Below, in pieces: positions 33,796 to 46,215 of a stretch of DNA of 64,000 nt. This DNA comes from Gigaspora rosea (lineage: Eukaryota; Glomeromycota; Glomeromycetes; Diversisporales; Gigasporaceae). Made by a program: the position numbers and the translations under genes. The DNA is taken from contig QKWP01001095.1 in assembly GCA_003550325.1 (NCBI GenBank), positions 1 through 64,000 on the forward strand, given 5' to 3'. Within the stretch, counting starts at the first letter, position 1. Each line of letters starts with the position of its first letter. The notes below the pieces were generated by a model. That model saw only the letters and a list, made by a program, of their open reading frames with translations. It did no database searches and was not told the origin of the DNA.

Positions 33796-35500
33796 AAGAT
33801 CTTGAAAATACTCTGTAAATCTATGTTTTTTCAATGTAAACAAAATGCATTTTATTTAGCTATAGTAATAAGTTTTTGTATGCTATATACATAATACATC
33901 AATTTTACTATTATTAAAAATGATCGATATATACTCTACCCTTAAACGTTTAGATTAATGAATACTTACCAATTGAAATTAAAAGCAATATTTATAGATA
34001 GATAGATTATTTTAATTACTTGGATTATTTATATTGATCGACAATTTTTGTAATTTTTTGGGTCATATAAGCCTCCAAATACAACATAAATAGCCATTCT
34101 ATGTTCGTTATATTTTATGAATTTATCTATAAAAGAAAAATACAGTAAATAATTAATTGAGTTCCATGAAATATAATGAAGTTGAAGTGACTACTGTATT
34201 ATAATACAGAACTCAAAAAAAATGCAAATATGGTAACTTAAATAGTCAATATTTATAAAACTTTTTTTCAATATTTAGATTAATAAACATCCTTTATATT
34301 TATAGTTATTATGATAAATGTTTGCAAATAAATTATTTAGATCTTTGGTTTTATATAACTAAGTTCTATAAGTAAATAAAATTAAATATTAAATATCATA
34401 ATTTGAATAACTTATTTCAGACCTAGATTTTATATTTACTAAGTATTGTAAATATATAAAATTAAATAATAATATTCACTAACTCAATGGCTTATTTAAA
34501 TGCATAACTTCTATAAATATTATTAAAATTTGTAAGCTTCTATATGACCCATTGACCCGAATCATGACTTGGATCAATATCTGACCCGTCTGGAGCACTA
34601 TTATCAGGTCTCTAGGCATAGCATCTGATCATACACAAATATTAAATGATCTACCAATTTCTGACTCGGGTTATTCCCAAAAAAACATCTCCAAATAACT
34701 TGAGTCATTTGGTCATGAGTCATTTTTAAATGACCCGGTAACTATAATGAGGGTTTATTCTTAATAAAATTATTAAAAAACAAATTTTCATAGTAATAGT
34801 GATTATTAGTGATTTGTGACTACAATAAGGTTTTTTTACTATGTTTAAGTCTGTCGCACAAAATTGGGTGCTTATATAAAGGATGGGGTGTAACTATAGA
34901 GAGGCCTGACTGTATTTAATATATTCAATCTAAATTTTGTAATTAATAATACAATTTTTAAACTATTTCTACTGATTTTTTAATCTACATCAGAAAATTT
35001 TTAAGGAGGATATTGGATTGCTATTAACTCATATTGGTTACAATTGATTGCAATTATTCAAGTTCATATTAATAAAATCATAAGATATCAATTACCTTTG
35101 CAGCTAGTAATCGATATCCATCTTATTTAAAAATTTCTTAATATATGCGAATTATATGTTTTATTTGATGAACTTAAACAAATTGTTAAAATAGCTAAAA
35201 TTATACAATTTATATAATTTAAAAAATGATAAGATTCAGCTGTTAATTTTTCTATTTTTGCTAATTTTTGCTAATTTTTATTTATAAAAATCAGTAAACA
35301 ATCAGATATTATATCAAATTTGCTTTTTAAATAGCTGAATATTAATCAATTCCTTTCTTTTAATGCTGATTTGTATATGAACCTTGTGCTAAATTTTATA
35401 TTTCAACTAGTGCCAAAATATCATAAAAGATATAATTAAAGATACTAAAAACTTATCTAAAGAAGTAAACCTTATCTAAAGAAGTCTAATTTCTTGTAAA
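33796..35500. other. AT-rich DNA, nothing firmly recognised
   Basis: No gene is visible. Around 34545-34740 are repeated TGACCCG / GAGTCATTTGGTCATGAGTCAT motifs of an unbounded repeat. Near 34885-34910 GTTATACCC-like sequence leads to AGAGAGGCCTGACTGTA, which looks like one end of a pogo-like element without a detectable partner. Confidence 0.4.
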
Positions 35501-35526
35501 ATATTAGATATTGATAACTTGAAAAA

Positions 35527-36840
35527 GATCAGCCTTTACTGCCCTATGAACTGCAAGCTAAAGAAGAAGAAGAACTGCAGCAAGAGTGCAATCAAACCCA
35601 GAATCTTTTGCATGACATAGCCCAAGCTTTTAGAGATATTGCTATGTATAATGTCCCACTTACACCTCAAAAGAATAATTGGATCCGCATAGAGGCCTTA
35701 AAAAAGAAAGATGGCAAGGATCCAGTTGAGTAAATCCAAGCCTTTGAGCAAGCTGCTAATGCTAATAATTGGGACTAGGAAGAAAAATTCAAATCGCATA
35801 TAGCCACTAGCAGGAATTGTTGCTAGCTGGTACAATGATAAGGGGCATGCCATTTATTACGTAATTTTTACCATAAATACATGGTCAGAGGTAGTGATCA
35901 CATCTATATATTATATTAATTAATCAGTATTAAATAAAATGATTACACCATACATAGGTAGAGGTGGCTACTAAGTAAAAAATATTATGTAATAAATGGC
36001 ACGCCCCTAACAAGGCAGATCTGTTGTATTAGGATATTGAAGATAACTCCAATAATAGCTTTATATAGTTCTTTATAAAATACTTTACTATATTAGAACA
36101 AACATATCAGTAGTAAATCGAGCTGAATATTCTTATACAAGGTGAAAATGAAAAGATTGACAAGTATGCTTATAAGTTCAAGGAATTGTTAAAAAAGATT
36201 AATCCAGACCATAGACTCCCAGTTACCTACGTAGTAAGAATATTTCTTGAGAGATTAAAGAAAAAAATTGCTACTTTAATTTTCTTGGTGATCTTAAAAC
36301 CCTGGGCAAAGCAATAACTACAGCAAGAAAAATCGAATCTAGAAATTACTATAAAAATAAAAAAAGAATAAGTCTAAGCAAACACTAGTAGAAAAATTGA
36401 CTTAACAAATGCAGCAAATGGTGGCCAATTATGCAAAATTAATATCTAGCTTTGTTCAAAAGCTGAAATTAATACCTTATCACTATTACAAAGAATGTAC
36501 CTATCTCGACCAACAAACTATAATAGCTTGATCTGCTTCAAGTATGAAGAAAGGTGCTATATCGCTTGAAATTACCTCTCCAAAAGGTGTTCTATACCCA
36601 GGCCTTTGCCTTTCTATACCCTTACCAAAAAATAGTCGACCTTGAACTTTCAATGTATATAAGCTATAACACTCTGACCTGAAAGAAGAGTTCTATGCTA
36701 TCAAATGGAAAAAAAAGACCAGAAAATGAGACAGGTTAGGATGAAAGGCTACAAAAAAGAGCTGCTAATGGAGCATCTGTAAATAATATTATCTATCTCT
36801 CTTAAGACCTCATGATCCCTCCTAGAAATAGAGTTGTCTA
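35527..36840 (+). pseudogene. Decayed Ty3/gypsy gag
   Basis: In shifting frames it reads DIAQAFRDIAMYNVPLTPQK, KKKDGKDPVE then IQAFEQAANANNWD, WYNDNKAD across the MITE insertion, then QGENEKIDKYAYKFKELLKK and RIFLERLKKKIATL. This matches the retrotransposon gag pattern (DPVEWLEAFERAA.., LKQGENESVDSYASKFKRL) of fungal Ty3/gypsy elements. Stops and frameshifts are frequent. The matching protease and RT remains are at 42.9-44.3 kb, so the element was probably split by later DNA. No LTRs were found. Confidence 0.65.
35842..36007. mobile_element. 166-bp GGGGCATGCC MITE, copy 2
   Basis: Same length, ends and interior as 14951-15116, with TAA on both sides (35839-35841, 36008-36010). Removing the MITE and one TAA restores the gag reading WYND-N-K, which fits the family sequence at this place and confirms both boundaries. 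Confidence 0.9.
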
Positions 36841-36881
36841 TAAATAACATTATCTAATCTATATAAGGCCTGGGATTTAGT

Positions 36882-37059
36882 AGGACCGAACAATATATAT
36901 AGAGGTTATATTAGGTTTAATATAAGATTTTTACAAAAATTATCCAAAATTTGAAAAAATCTGCAATTCTGATTGGTTGAACCCTATTTGGGCCAATCAG
37001 AATTGCAGAAAAGTGGATAATGCATAAATATAACCTCGACTTGCATTGTTCAGGGTCCT
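36882..37059. mobile_element. hAT-like MITE, 178 bp, perfect 8-bp TSD
   Basis: GATTTAGT is duplicated exactly (36874-36881, 37060-37067). The ends AGGACCGAACAATATATA and, inverted, AGGACCCTGAACAATGCAAG then GAGGTTATATT match with small gaps. A central hairpin pairs TCTGCAATTCTGATTGG with CCAATCAGAATTGCAGA. Non-coding. Confidence 0.85.
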
Positions 37060-37067
37060 GATTTAGT

Positions 37068-38220
37068 AGTGAAAATTATATGTTCACAGTATTCACAGTG
37101 AGCATAAATTTTTTAAAAATCAATATTTTTATATTTTATGTTCACATAGTATAAATATAAAAAATCAAAAAATTTTATATTTTATGTTCACATAGTATGA
37201 ATATAAATTTTAATTTTTATAATTTCTTATTTATAATTTATTATTATAAAGATTATATTTACTATACCAGTATATTTCAAAAATAAACTACCTTTTTTGA
37301 ATGATTTTGAACACAAAAAATCTGTAAGTAGCTTATTTTTAGATATAATCAACTTTTGGTCAATTAAAAATAGTCATTATATTATAAAGCTTAAATTCTA
37401 CTAAGTGAACATATTTATTTTTGATGTTAACTTAATAAAAAAAATTATATTTAGGGGAGTAACAATAATTAGGTGATTTTTTGGGGGTAAAAAAGTTGAA
37501 ATTATATATAAGAACCTGACTATTTATATATTAAGAAAGAGGAAGGGGATAGGCCTCTGATAAAAAATAATCAGGTGATTAATGACACTGCCCTTACAAA
37601 AATTATAAAATTTTTTTGAATTTCCAACTGCTAGTATCCCCTCTTTCTAGATATAAAATAAAAATTTATTCTATATTTGTATAATAATATTGTTGCACAG
37701 TGCATATATATATATATATATGTATAAGTATGTTGTAAACAGCTAATGTAAAGTTAATGCTATGAAAGACTAATTAAAATAAAAAAACGAATAGTGTACA
37801 TAAAAAATTTTTTTATTAAAAAAAGTATATAGTATACACCAGATTGTATACAATCTTATATTGCTTTTTTGATTATAATCAGGAAATTTTTTAAATAGAT
37901 ACTAATTGATATATAACTATTAATTGTTTTATATCGATTAAACAATAAACGCTTTATATCGATAAACTGGATAAAACTCGATATATATCTATAATCGATA
38001 TATATCTTAATTAAATATAAATCATTATATATTTGCTAATCGATTATTATTATATACATTTGAATCGATAAATAACGATTTAAGCAGATTATTAAATTAA
38101 AGTTCTGCATACAATGCATGTCAATAGAAATCAAAACTTAGCTCGTTAAAAATTTTAATTTAAGATCTTCGCAAATTTTTATTTATAAATCTGTGCAATT
38201 AGTAATCTTTGCAAAAATTA
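37068..38220. other. AT-rich DNA with one MITE
   Basis: Apart from the MITE 37454-37593, I see only AT-rich sequence with repeated 'ATTTTATGTTCACATAGTATAAATATAAA'-type segments (about 37105-37205), TATA microsatellite near 37706-37722 and ATCGATAT-rich stretches (37930-38070). Confidence 0.4.
37454..37593. mobile_element. 140-bp MITE with TTA target duplication
   Basis: The ends GGGGAGTAACAATAATTAGG and, inverted, GGGCAGTGTCATTAATCACC are related, and TTA flanks both sides (37451-37453, 37594-37596). It shares an AATCAGGTGATT motif and size with the element at 40977-41114. Confidence 0.65.
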
Positions 38221-38820
38221 GATTTTTTTTTGATTTTTTTTGATTTTATATATATATTTTTTTATTTTTTTTTCTTTATATATATTTTTTTATTTAATAA
38301 AAAATTTTTTTTCCGCTTTTTATTTATTTTTTTTTTTATTCCCGTATTTTTTTTTATTACGTTTTTTTTTTATTAATTTTTATTTTTTTTTAATTTTTTT
38401 AGTTTTACTTTTTATTACGTAAGTTATATTTTTTTTATTTAAATTTTTTTTTTATTTATTATTTATTTTTTAATCTTTTTTTTAAAATTTTAGTCGCTTA
38501 TTTTTATTTATTTTGTTTTTTTTATTTATTTAAATTTTTTTTTATTTATTATTTATTTTTTAATCTTTTTTTTAAAATTTTAGTCACTTATTTTTATTTA
38601 TTTTGTTTTTTTATTTAAAAAATTTCTAATTTTATTTAACTTTTTAACATTTTTTACTTTTTTTTTATTTATTTCTATATATATTTTTTTCATTTTATTT
38701 ATTTATTTTTTTTTATATATTTTTTATTTATTTATTTTTTTTTGTATTTATTTCGTTTTTTGATTTTATTTCTTTTTTTTCATATTTTAATACAGTATTT
38801 ACTTATTTTTTTCATAGTAA
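38220..38820. repeat. T-rich low-complexity DNA
   Basis: Almost pure T with interspersed A, including a locally duplicated block (TTTAAATTTTTTTTTATTTATT.. near 38438-38510 and 38525-38605). The Phe/Leu-rich open frame at 38240-38422 is a composition artefact. Confidence 0.8.
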
Positions 38821-39069
38821 AGCGGTATAAAGGTCAGATTAGAACAATCGTAGAGTGGAGATCTCCTATCTGCTCACGGATGTACTCTTCTCTGCTACTA
38901 TTTAGAAGTTGACCACATCTTTTTCTAATAGGAAAAGACTTTGGTATTGAGTTCGTAGTTGAGCAAACGTTCGTTTTTGGGAATGGGAAAGTAGGTTCAC
39001 AAATCTATATAAAGATAAGTATTGTTTTTTTTCTTTTTTTTTGTTGTCGTTATGACTGACACTTGTTGT

Positions 39070-39700
39070 TTTCTTGCAGTGATTTGGCAGCGTTTTGGGT
39101 ATTTTGACATCATTTTTGTAGTAAAGCAATGCCGTTCTTGCGATGAAGCGATGGCTTTCTTACGTTGAAGTGATAGCGTTCTTGCGTTGAAATGACGGTT
39201 TTCTTGCGGTGAAATGACAATGTTTTTGCGGTGAAGTAACGGTGTTCTTGTGGTGAAGTAATAGTGTTCTTGTGGTGAAGTAACGGCATTCTTGCGGTAA
39301 AGTAACAGCATCCTTGTGGTAATTCGACGACGTTCTTGGATGGCATTCTTGCGATGAGTGATTCGACGTTGTAGTAAGTAAAGTGACAACTTTCTTGTAG
39401 TAACTTAATAGTGTTTTTGAAGTGAATTGATAGTGTGTTCTTGTGAATTATAGTGTTCTTACGGTATTCTTGTATGCATTCTTGTAGAATTTGATGATGT
39501 TCTTGTGGTGATTATATGGTTTCTCATAGTAACTTGGATGGCATTTTTGTAGTGAATAGATGGTGTGCTTGTAGTGAATTCTTGTACATGTTCTTGTGGT
39601 GATTTAATAGTGACTTATTGTGGTGTTTTGTAGTGAATTGATGGCATTTTTGTGGTAAGTTGAGTATGGTTGTATGCATTCTTGTGATGAAAATAATATA
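39070..39700 (+). repeat. TTCTTGCGGTGAAGTAACGG minisatellite
   Basis: Imperfect units of about 30 bp (CGTTCTTGCGGTGAAGTAACGG and variants) decay from left to right. Three minus-strand open frames here (38997-39389, 39110-39346) encode only the repeat translated in shifted registers. Confidence 0.75.
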
Positions 39701-39792
39701 ATACGCTAATATTGTAATAAAAAAAAATTTATATTACTGATATATAGTAATTATAGAATTATATAGTAATTATTATTTTTTTTTTTTGTATT

Positions 39793-40800
39793 AAAGTTCC
39801 CGCTTTGGGTGAGAGTTTATTTAATCAAGCCTGTGGATCAAGGGCGCCTCTTTGGGTGCACCCACAATTGAGTTACATTGAATGAGAGTACAACTAGCCA
39901 CACGTACAACTTTTGGTTGTCTAATTTAAGTAGTCCACCCGAAGGTTCTACACTAGTTGCCATACCTACAACCCAACTAGAGGATTGCCTATTTAAACCC
40001 TCTGGTCCAACGCTTCGCATATCAATCCTACTTGTGATCACCGGTATAGCCCTCCGATACATTAGTCAGTCGAAGACAGTCCCGGATGCTACCTACATCC
40101 CCTTAGGATTAATTTATCCTCGCGGATAATCTTAGTAGAGCATTCCCTGTCCCACACAGGTATTACCTACACTTTGGTAACTTACGCAATCACCGAGGCA
40201 AGCAACTTGCAGTTAGGGGGTACCTAACCGCTATTATTACCTACTTCTGCCCTTGTAAGGTTCACACCGACCCCGGTACCCACCATTACTTTCCTACCGG
40301 TCCATCACCGGGTGCCCCAAACTTCCAAACCAGTTGGCCCGGAAGGGTTGATCTACCTAGCATTAGGTGCTGCTATGGTTTGTCTTCCCCTGGTACCTAA
40401 TTCCAGAACATAGGTCCTTTTCCTTTGGTACGACTCCGGCGGCCAGGTTGGTGGACCCTCTTCTCCAAAGGTCATATCGTCTAGTTCTCCAGCTCCGGTT
40501 TCCGATATTCTGGTTCTGGTAGCACCATTGAAGATCGTTGCTACCTCCTTACTCGGGACTTTCCAAATGGGTTTCCACTTTCCCGGTTCCTTGGTTTTGT
40601 CTGTATCACAGGATACAACTTCGCCCGAAAGCTCCCATTCGAGATAGTAACCAAGGACTACAGGTAATATACCCAACCGATCGACAAGAAACGGTTACTG
40701 TAACACAGGTCTATTTTTTAAAGCGTCGCCAGTAGGATTTGAACCCTAGACCTGCCACTTGGGGGTGACAACTTACCAACTTCCCTAAGTCGCCACACCC
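39793..40800 (-). mobile_element. Long tRNA-headed, A-tailed retroelement, copy 2
   Basis: Read on the minus strand, it starts near 40800 with a tRNA-like head: GGCGACTTAGGGAAGTTGG (A-box-like), an anticodon-arm-like CACCCCCAAGTGG, then GGGTTCAAATCC (a good B-box). It is followed by a GC-rich body of about 900 bp and ends AATAAACTCTCACCCAAAGC..GGAACTTTAATAC plus an A-run at about 39780-39793. The acceptor stem does not pair, so this is a tRNA-derived promoter, not a tRNA gene. A 107-codon minus-strand frame (40353-40676) shows WKPIWKVPSKEV, also partly recognisable in copy 1; whether that ever coded is unclear. The GC content contrasts strongly with the surroundings. Confidence 0.7.
40725..40800 (-). 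other. tRNA-like head with Pol III A and B boxes
   Basis: The B-box GGGTTCAAATCC is canonical; upstream TTAGGGAAGTTGGTAAG fits an A-box. Acceptor arms are not complementary, so I call it an internal Pol III promoter of a SINE-like element. Confidence 0.65.
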
Positions 40801-40976
40801 TATTATATAGTAATTATATAATGTAAAAATATATAAAGTTTTTTAATAAATTAATTTTTTTTTAAAATCAAATTTTTTTAATTAAATATTTTTTATTATT
40901 AAAATATTAATTGTTTTTATATTGATTATATATCGATTATTAATTATTACAGTTAATATTTATATTAGATGGATAT

Positions 40977-41114
40977 GGGAGCCTACTTTTATCACCTGAT
41001 TTCTAGGGGGGTCAAAAATTTTGGAAATTATATATAACACCTGATAATTTTCATATATCTAAGGGGGGTAAGGGCTACTAATAAACTGAAATCAGGTGAT
41101 AAAAGTAGGTGCCC
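40977..41114. mobile_element. 138-bp MITE with TAT target duplication
   Basis: The ends GGGAGCCTACTTTTATCACC and, inverted, GGGCACCTACTTTTATCACC match over about 27 bp. TAT flanks both sides (40974-40976, 41115-41117). Non-coding. Confidence 0.8.
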
Positions 41115-41119
41115 TATCT

Positions 41120-42870
41120 ATCGATTATTACTGATTATTATCGATTACTATCTTAATCGATAGTCCTCGTTAGGGAAAATTTAAATTGATTACTATCCAA
41201 TAATGATAAAAATCAATAGTAATCCCCATGCAAATTTTGGTGATGATAAAAGACAACTTGTGCATATGATACAAGATAATGCGATAATTAATAATTTAAT
41301 TGAGCTAGATTAATATTTAAAGTGCCATTTTATATTAAATAATTAATGAACTAAAATATAGTTAGAATAAATAACTAGAATATGTTCTGAGTTAATTAAA
41401 TTTTTTTTCAATTCTTAATTAACATGTGTTATTTATTAAAGAATGATCTATGTCAATTTTTAATACATTTATTACATTTACTGTAAATAATATAAAAAAA
41501 AGAACTTTTAATTTTTTTTTAAATCGCTATCAACATTGTAGAAGAAAAATAACAAAAGTCAATTTTAAGACTACAAAAAATATATCATTTACTACAAATA
41601 TAAACAATTTTAAGGCATTTATATGTATTGTAAGTGGAAACTGAATTTAAGTTGATTTGGAATTGATAAGGTTAGGGTTGGGATTTTTAATATTCTAATC
41701 TAAGTGGATTCCAAACCTATTATAATTCTATTTTCACCTACAACATTTCTATCTAAGTTGTTTTGAGATCTGAAATTTACTCAAATTGATTCAGTAATTT
41801 CGAATTTATAGAATTCCAAATTCAGCTACAATATATATGTCATATTGGCTTTTATATGAAACAAATGAATATACAACAATGTAAGTTTAGTATAAAGTAT
41901 AAAAATTTAAGCAAAGTTCTATATAAAAAATAATTTGAGTAAAGGCTTAATATAAAAAATAATTTAAACAAAGGTTCAGTATAAAAAGTAATTTAACAAA
42001 GGTTTAGTTAGTTACATAAATTATATAAGTAAAAGTTTTTTATTTATGCTATATGATTTTTTAAACAACTAAATTAATACAAAACTTGTAACTATTAAGG
42101 TAGAAGAGCATATACATTTTACAAATTTAACTCTAATAGTTACTAGAAAATAGGTTTCTGATTTACTCTAATAAAGGTCTCTTTAGTAAACACTAGCTTA
42201 CTTTCTTTATTTTTCTTTAAGTAAAATTGAAGAAACTTCTCTACTTGTATTGTATTGTATTAGGTTGTATTGTATTGGATTCTCTTGTATTGGATCATGG
42301 TTAATTTCTTTATTAAAGTCAAATTTATTTGTTTATATACATTTGAATTTAATATACAACATGCTAATATATTGTTTGGCATGTAACATGTTCTTTAACA
42401 CACTATGGATGGTACAACTAGGGCTAGCACATTGACGTGCTATTGATAATTCGTGCATATATACTAACATGTTAACTGTTATGAAGATTTTACAAAAATA
42501 GAAATGAAGTTATCTTTACTAAATAAAGAAAAGATCTATCTATGGGAGGGGTAAACTATTTAGGAAGTTCAAATTGAAACCTTAAAATTTTATAGCATGA
42601 GCTATATTCAAATTAGACGGTTTTACATGCATATAATAATTGCATTATTATTTTTTTGACCCTCCTCTTAATATAATAAAAAATCCGTTATGTAGTATTA
42701 AACCCCTCTTGTATAACATTATTTAAGAATACCCTCCAATAATCAAGATGCTCTACTTCAATTAACTAGTTCCAATCCTAGGAAGTGACATATAAACTTT
42801 CTACTCTGAAGCCATAATCTGCCAAAATATAAGAGAGAACTATCTGTAGTAGACAAGATCCCTCTATATA
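41120..42870. other. AT-rich DNA with short repeats
   Basis: No gene is supported. It contains a ~33-bp minisatellite (AGTATAAAAAATAATTTGAGTAAAGG, 41925-42012), a GTATT microsatellite (42247-42296), and at about 42640-42745 a diverged relative of the inverted-repeat element at 52789-56203, read on the other strand as GGAGGGTATTCTTAAATAATG then TTATACAAGAGGGGTTT. Confidence 0.45.
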
Positions 42871-42879
42871 ATATTGCAA

Positions 42880-44330
42880 AAGAAATATTGCCTCAATGTA
42901 CCAATGCAATCTACAGACAATTGCTATATATTACCAAGCAAAAGCAGCACTTAGCTTAAGCCCTTAAATGGTTTATTATACTGGTGCCAGAAGAGACTAA
43001 TCTAGCTAAGCCTATACTCAGTATCAAAATTACTGCAGCAAAATGTTATATAAGGTTTAATAACAACTCTGTAATGGCTGTCGTGAACTATAGTATAGCC
43101 ATTAGCATCATGTTCAAGAAACTTTTAGATAGGCTAGATCTTTATATCCAAGAGGCATCAATAGCAGTTGTAGTAATAGCAGATTGTACTTGAAAACATG
43201 CTCTAGAAAAAAATATATAATATTAAATTGGCCGTTAGAAGTACCATTATACCTACTAGCTTTCAAATCATCAAATCTCTTAATGAAACTATACTTTTAG
43301 AAATTGATTGGCCCCAGTAAATTAGGGCTTGTATTCACTTTGATGAAAATAAACTCATCTTCCATTACCTAGTAAAAGGTGCCAAAATTTCAATCATTCA
43401 AATCTGAGAAGGCCTACTAGATGTCTAGCAAAACTCTATAACAAAGAAAAAAGAAGATTTCTTTGATATATATAAAGAAGAAATGATAAAAGAGGTAAAA
43501 AGCTAATATACAAGCAATATAGAGACATCACATCTGTCCCTGTGTGCAGAAATATTTAGTCTAGCTATATATCTTACTGATCTCAAAAAATTACTGACTT
43601 GTAACAACAACAAGAATGATAACTCGACCCCTAAAAATATAGTTGAGCAATTAAAATCAGAAATGGTTGTGAGTAAAAACAAAAAGAAGTGGCAGTATGC
43701 CTTATAAAAAACTACTAAGACCTATTTCCTAGTAGCCCAGATGAATTAGATTATGCTACTAAAGTCAAAGCATAAAATTGATACTAATGATGCAAAACCT
43801 ATAAAACAGACTACCTATTGGATAGTACCAGATGCCCAAGCATTTTTGCAGGAAGAAATTGAAAAATTACAAAAAAAGGGCTAATATATGAAGCTAAAAG
43901 TCCCTGAACCTCTTTTGTGATCATAGTTTTAAAGAAAACATTAGAAGTTAATGCTATGTATTGATTAATGTAAGCCAAATACCATGACCAAAAAGATGTT
44001 TATTCTTTGCCTCGAATTAGAGGTATTTGGGTCAGTTCAGTGATTTTTCAGTTTTGACCTAGCTAGTGGTTATTGTCAAATTAGCGTATAATCTAGTTAC
44101 TATTTTTAATAGAGTATTCGCATTACTATGGGTTCTTCTAGCTTGGTGTACTGTAGTAAATTTATAAGGCTATAATTACAATATCCATCAGGCTCTACGA
44201 CCCTTAAGAGCTGATTTTTGTAACTATTTCAGAGCAGAGTAATTTATAGCATAAGTTGTAGTAAAAATATTTTATGGTCCATACCATGGTATAGTGCTCT
44301 AATTCAATAGCAATAAAGTTTCTTTCTGGT
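42880..44330 (+). pseudogene. Decayed Ty3/gypsy protease and reverse transcriptase
   Basis: A protease-like segment reads ITAAKCYIRFNNNSVMAVVN then ISIMFKKLLDRLDL (43020-43195), where the catalytic D-S-G position reads N-Y-S. Later comes TILLEIDWPQ-like LEIDWPQ. An RT N-terminal part follows at 43770-44010: HKIDTNDAKPIKQTTYWIV, LQEEIEKLQKKGLIYEAKSP and DVYSLPRIRGI, interspersed with stops. It probably belongs with the gag remains at 35.5-36.8 kb. It is non-functional. Confidence 0.65.
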
Positions 44331-44334
44331 CAAG

Positions 44335-45130
44335 TAAGACTTTGCTAGTATATGATACAATATATTCTCTCTTGTGTTTATCTTTTTGTACAAATACTGC
44401 ACCTAGTCTAATACCCTAAGCATTAGTATGAGGTACTATGCTTTTTGTTTTTCCTTTTATCCATATTTAATTAATAATACGATTTCTCTGACATGTCTTG
44501 AACGATTTTTGCATAAGTTATTCGGTCACTTTATAATACAATACACACACCCTTTTAAGTGGTGAATAAAGTTGTGTATTTATATTAGGAGTTGGCTGAA
44601 TAACTTGAATGATGACATGTTGGATAAACATATTATTGGTCAAATGGTAGTTGATAATTTCTTTTAACAGTAGTTGCTGTATTATGACATGACCTTCGGC
44701 CGTGTATAAAAACAGAATCCATGTAAACAAGTCATGTGCCTGCTACTTGCCTGCCCATGCGCTAGGAGTTTAGTTATCTATATTTTTTTTATATTGTTGT
44801 CATTACAAAATGCTAAAAGGTAATTTAACTTATGATTACTATTTTATTGTATAGCAATTCTTTTTCGGTTTAGCGTAATAATGAAATTTGATCTCATTCT
44901 AATTGTTTTTGCTAAAATTTTGGTTTAATCTTAAGTAATTGGGTTCCGATTAATTTTGAAATTCATGATGTAATATTAAGTATTAATAAAAAATCATGAT
45001 TATGGGTATGAATAGATTTTTTATATTTTGGGTTTTTCAGTATTGTTTTCCTGTCTTTAAGTAATTTGTTAAGGGTAGAGTTCCAATTCAGATCAATTCT
45101 TCATCCATGTATCCGATAAGCTATATCTGG
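44335..45130. other. AT-rich DNA, nothing recognised
   Basis: An open frame at 44518-44730 on the minus strand has no motif. No element ends were found. Confidence 0.35.
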
Positions 45131-45554
45131 TGTTACAACCAATGGGAGAGCTTATAGGACTTTAGCTTTGATCGTGAACAAATAGTGGTTAAGGTTAAAT
45201 GTTTTAAATCAATAAACCAATATACATAATTAAAGGTTATAGGTTTCTCTTTATTAGAAAAATTTATACATCAGATTATTATAATAATACTAATACTATC
45301 CACAATTATTAACAATCGTTTTAATAATCTTTCTTTCCTTCACAGACTGAAACTACAACCTTATATATCTTTAATTCCTGTGGGTTTTTTAATTCCTCAC
45401 TTGGAGCTTAGAGATTGGAACCGCCTAAAATTTTTTCTAATCGTTTAATTGTTTTACTGTTTAACCGTTTAATTTGGCCAGCATTAAAATAATTCTGGCT
45501 CATGGCCAACATAATTTTGCCTAGAACTATAGAGCAATTTTTAAATGGTTAAAC

Positions 45555-46054
45555 TAGTGATACGGGTCGACCCCGGCCCAACGACCGGGTCGATGGGCGG
45601 GTCGACCCTCGGCCCGCACCTTTCTGGGCCGGGCCGGTTGGTAAGAGAAGTGTTAGAATCGATTATCTTCTAAAATATCTTTCAGGCCAGGAATTAAATA
45701 AAAATCGGCTAGCCATTTATAATAATGTAAGAGAATTGGCTTATTTAGGTGATAAACTGCAAATAGCGAATATAATATAAGTATAAGAATGTTTGGAGAC
45801 ATAGACAATCAATCAACATGAAATACTAACATGCTGGAATTTTTCTCAAGGACAAAAAGAATAAAAATTAAATCATTTAATACAAGAATTCGATAAAAAA
45901 TTACTGATGGCTTTTTACACGTTTAATATAGATAAATGTTGACTGATTCTGATTAGAAAAAAATTACACTAGCAAAAGGTCGGCCCGATCGACCGGCCCG
46001 GGTTTTTTTTGGATCGGCCTCGGCCCGCGATTTTTTCATCGACCCGTATCACTA
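45555..46054. mobile_element. hAT-like GC-rich MITE, 500 bp, perfect 8-bp TSD
   Basis: GGTTAAAC is duplicated exactly (45547-45554, 46055-46062). The ends TAGTGATACGGGTCGA and their inverse match over 16 bp and fit the hAT TAGNGNTA pattern. Subterminal regions carry dense GGGTCGACC / CGGCCCG motifs, among the highest GC in the window. The centre is AT-rich and non-coding. Confidence 0.9.
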
Positions 46055-46075
46055 GGTTAAACAGTTCCAATCTCA

Positions 46076-46215
46076 ATTGGAGCTTCAATCTCTCAATTAG
46101 AGTTTAATCACCCACTTGGAGCTTCAATCTCACGGTTAGAGCTTTAATCATTCGATTGGAGTTTTAATTACTCGCTTGAAACTTCAATTTCTCGATTGAA
46201 GCTTTAATCACCTAA
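46076..46215 (+). repeat. TTGGAGCTTTAATCAC minisatellite, ~29 bp
   Basis: About five units of CTCGATTGGAGCTTTAATCAC-like sequence. The related array at about 59590-59700 is on the opposite strand, within the matching LTR-like repeat. Confidence 0.65.

Noticed and set aside
34866..34912. A pogo-like element ending AGAGAGGCCTGACTGTA
   Set aside because: Only one end was found; a similar fragment near 19240 is also one-sided.
38240..38422. A small membrane protein in the T-rich tract
   Set aside because: Homopolymer-driven Phe/Leu composition without any other evidence.
39110..39389. Arg/Thr-rich minus-strand frames as a gene
   Set aside because: Pure translation of the TTCTTGCGGTGAAGTAACGG minisatellite.
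40725..40800. A functional tRNA gene
   Set aside because: A and B boxes are present but the acceptor arms do not pair, and it continues into the retroelement body.
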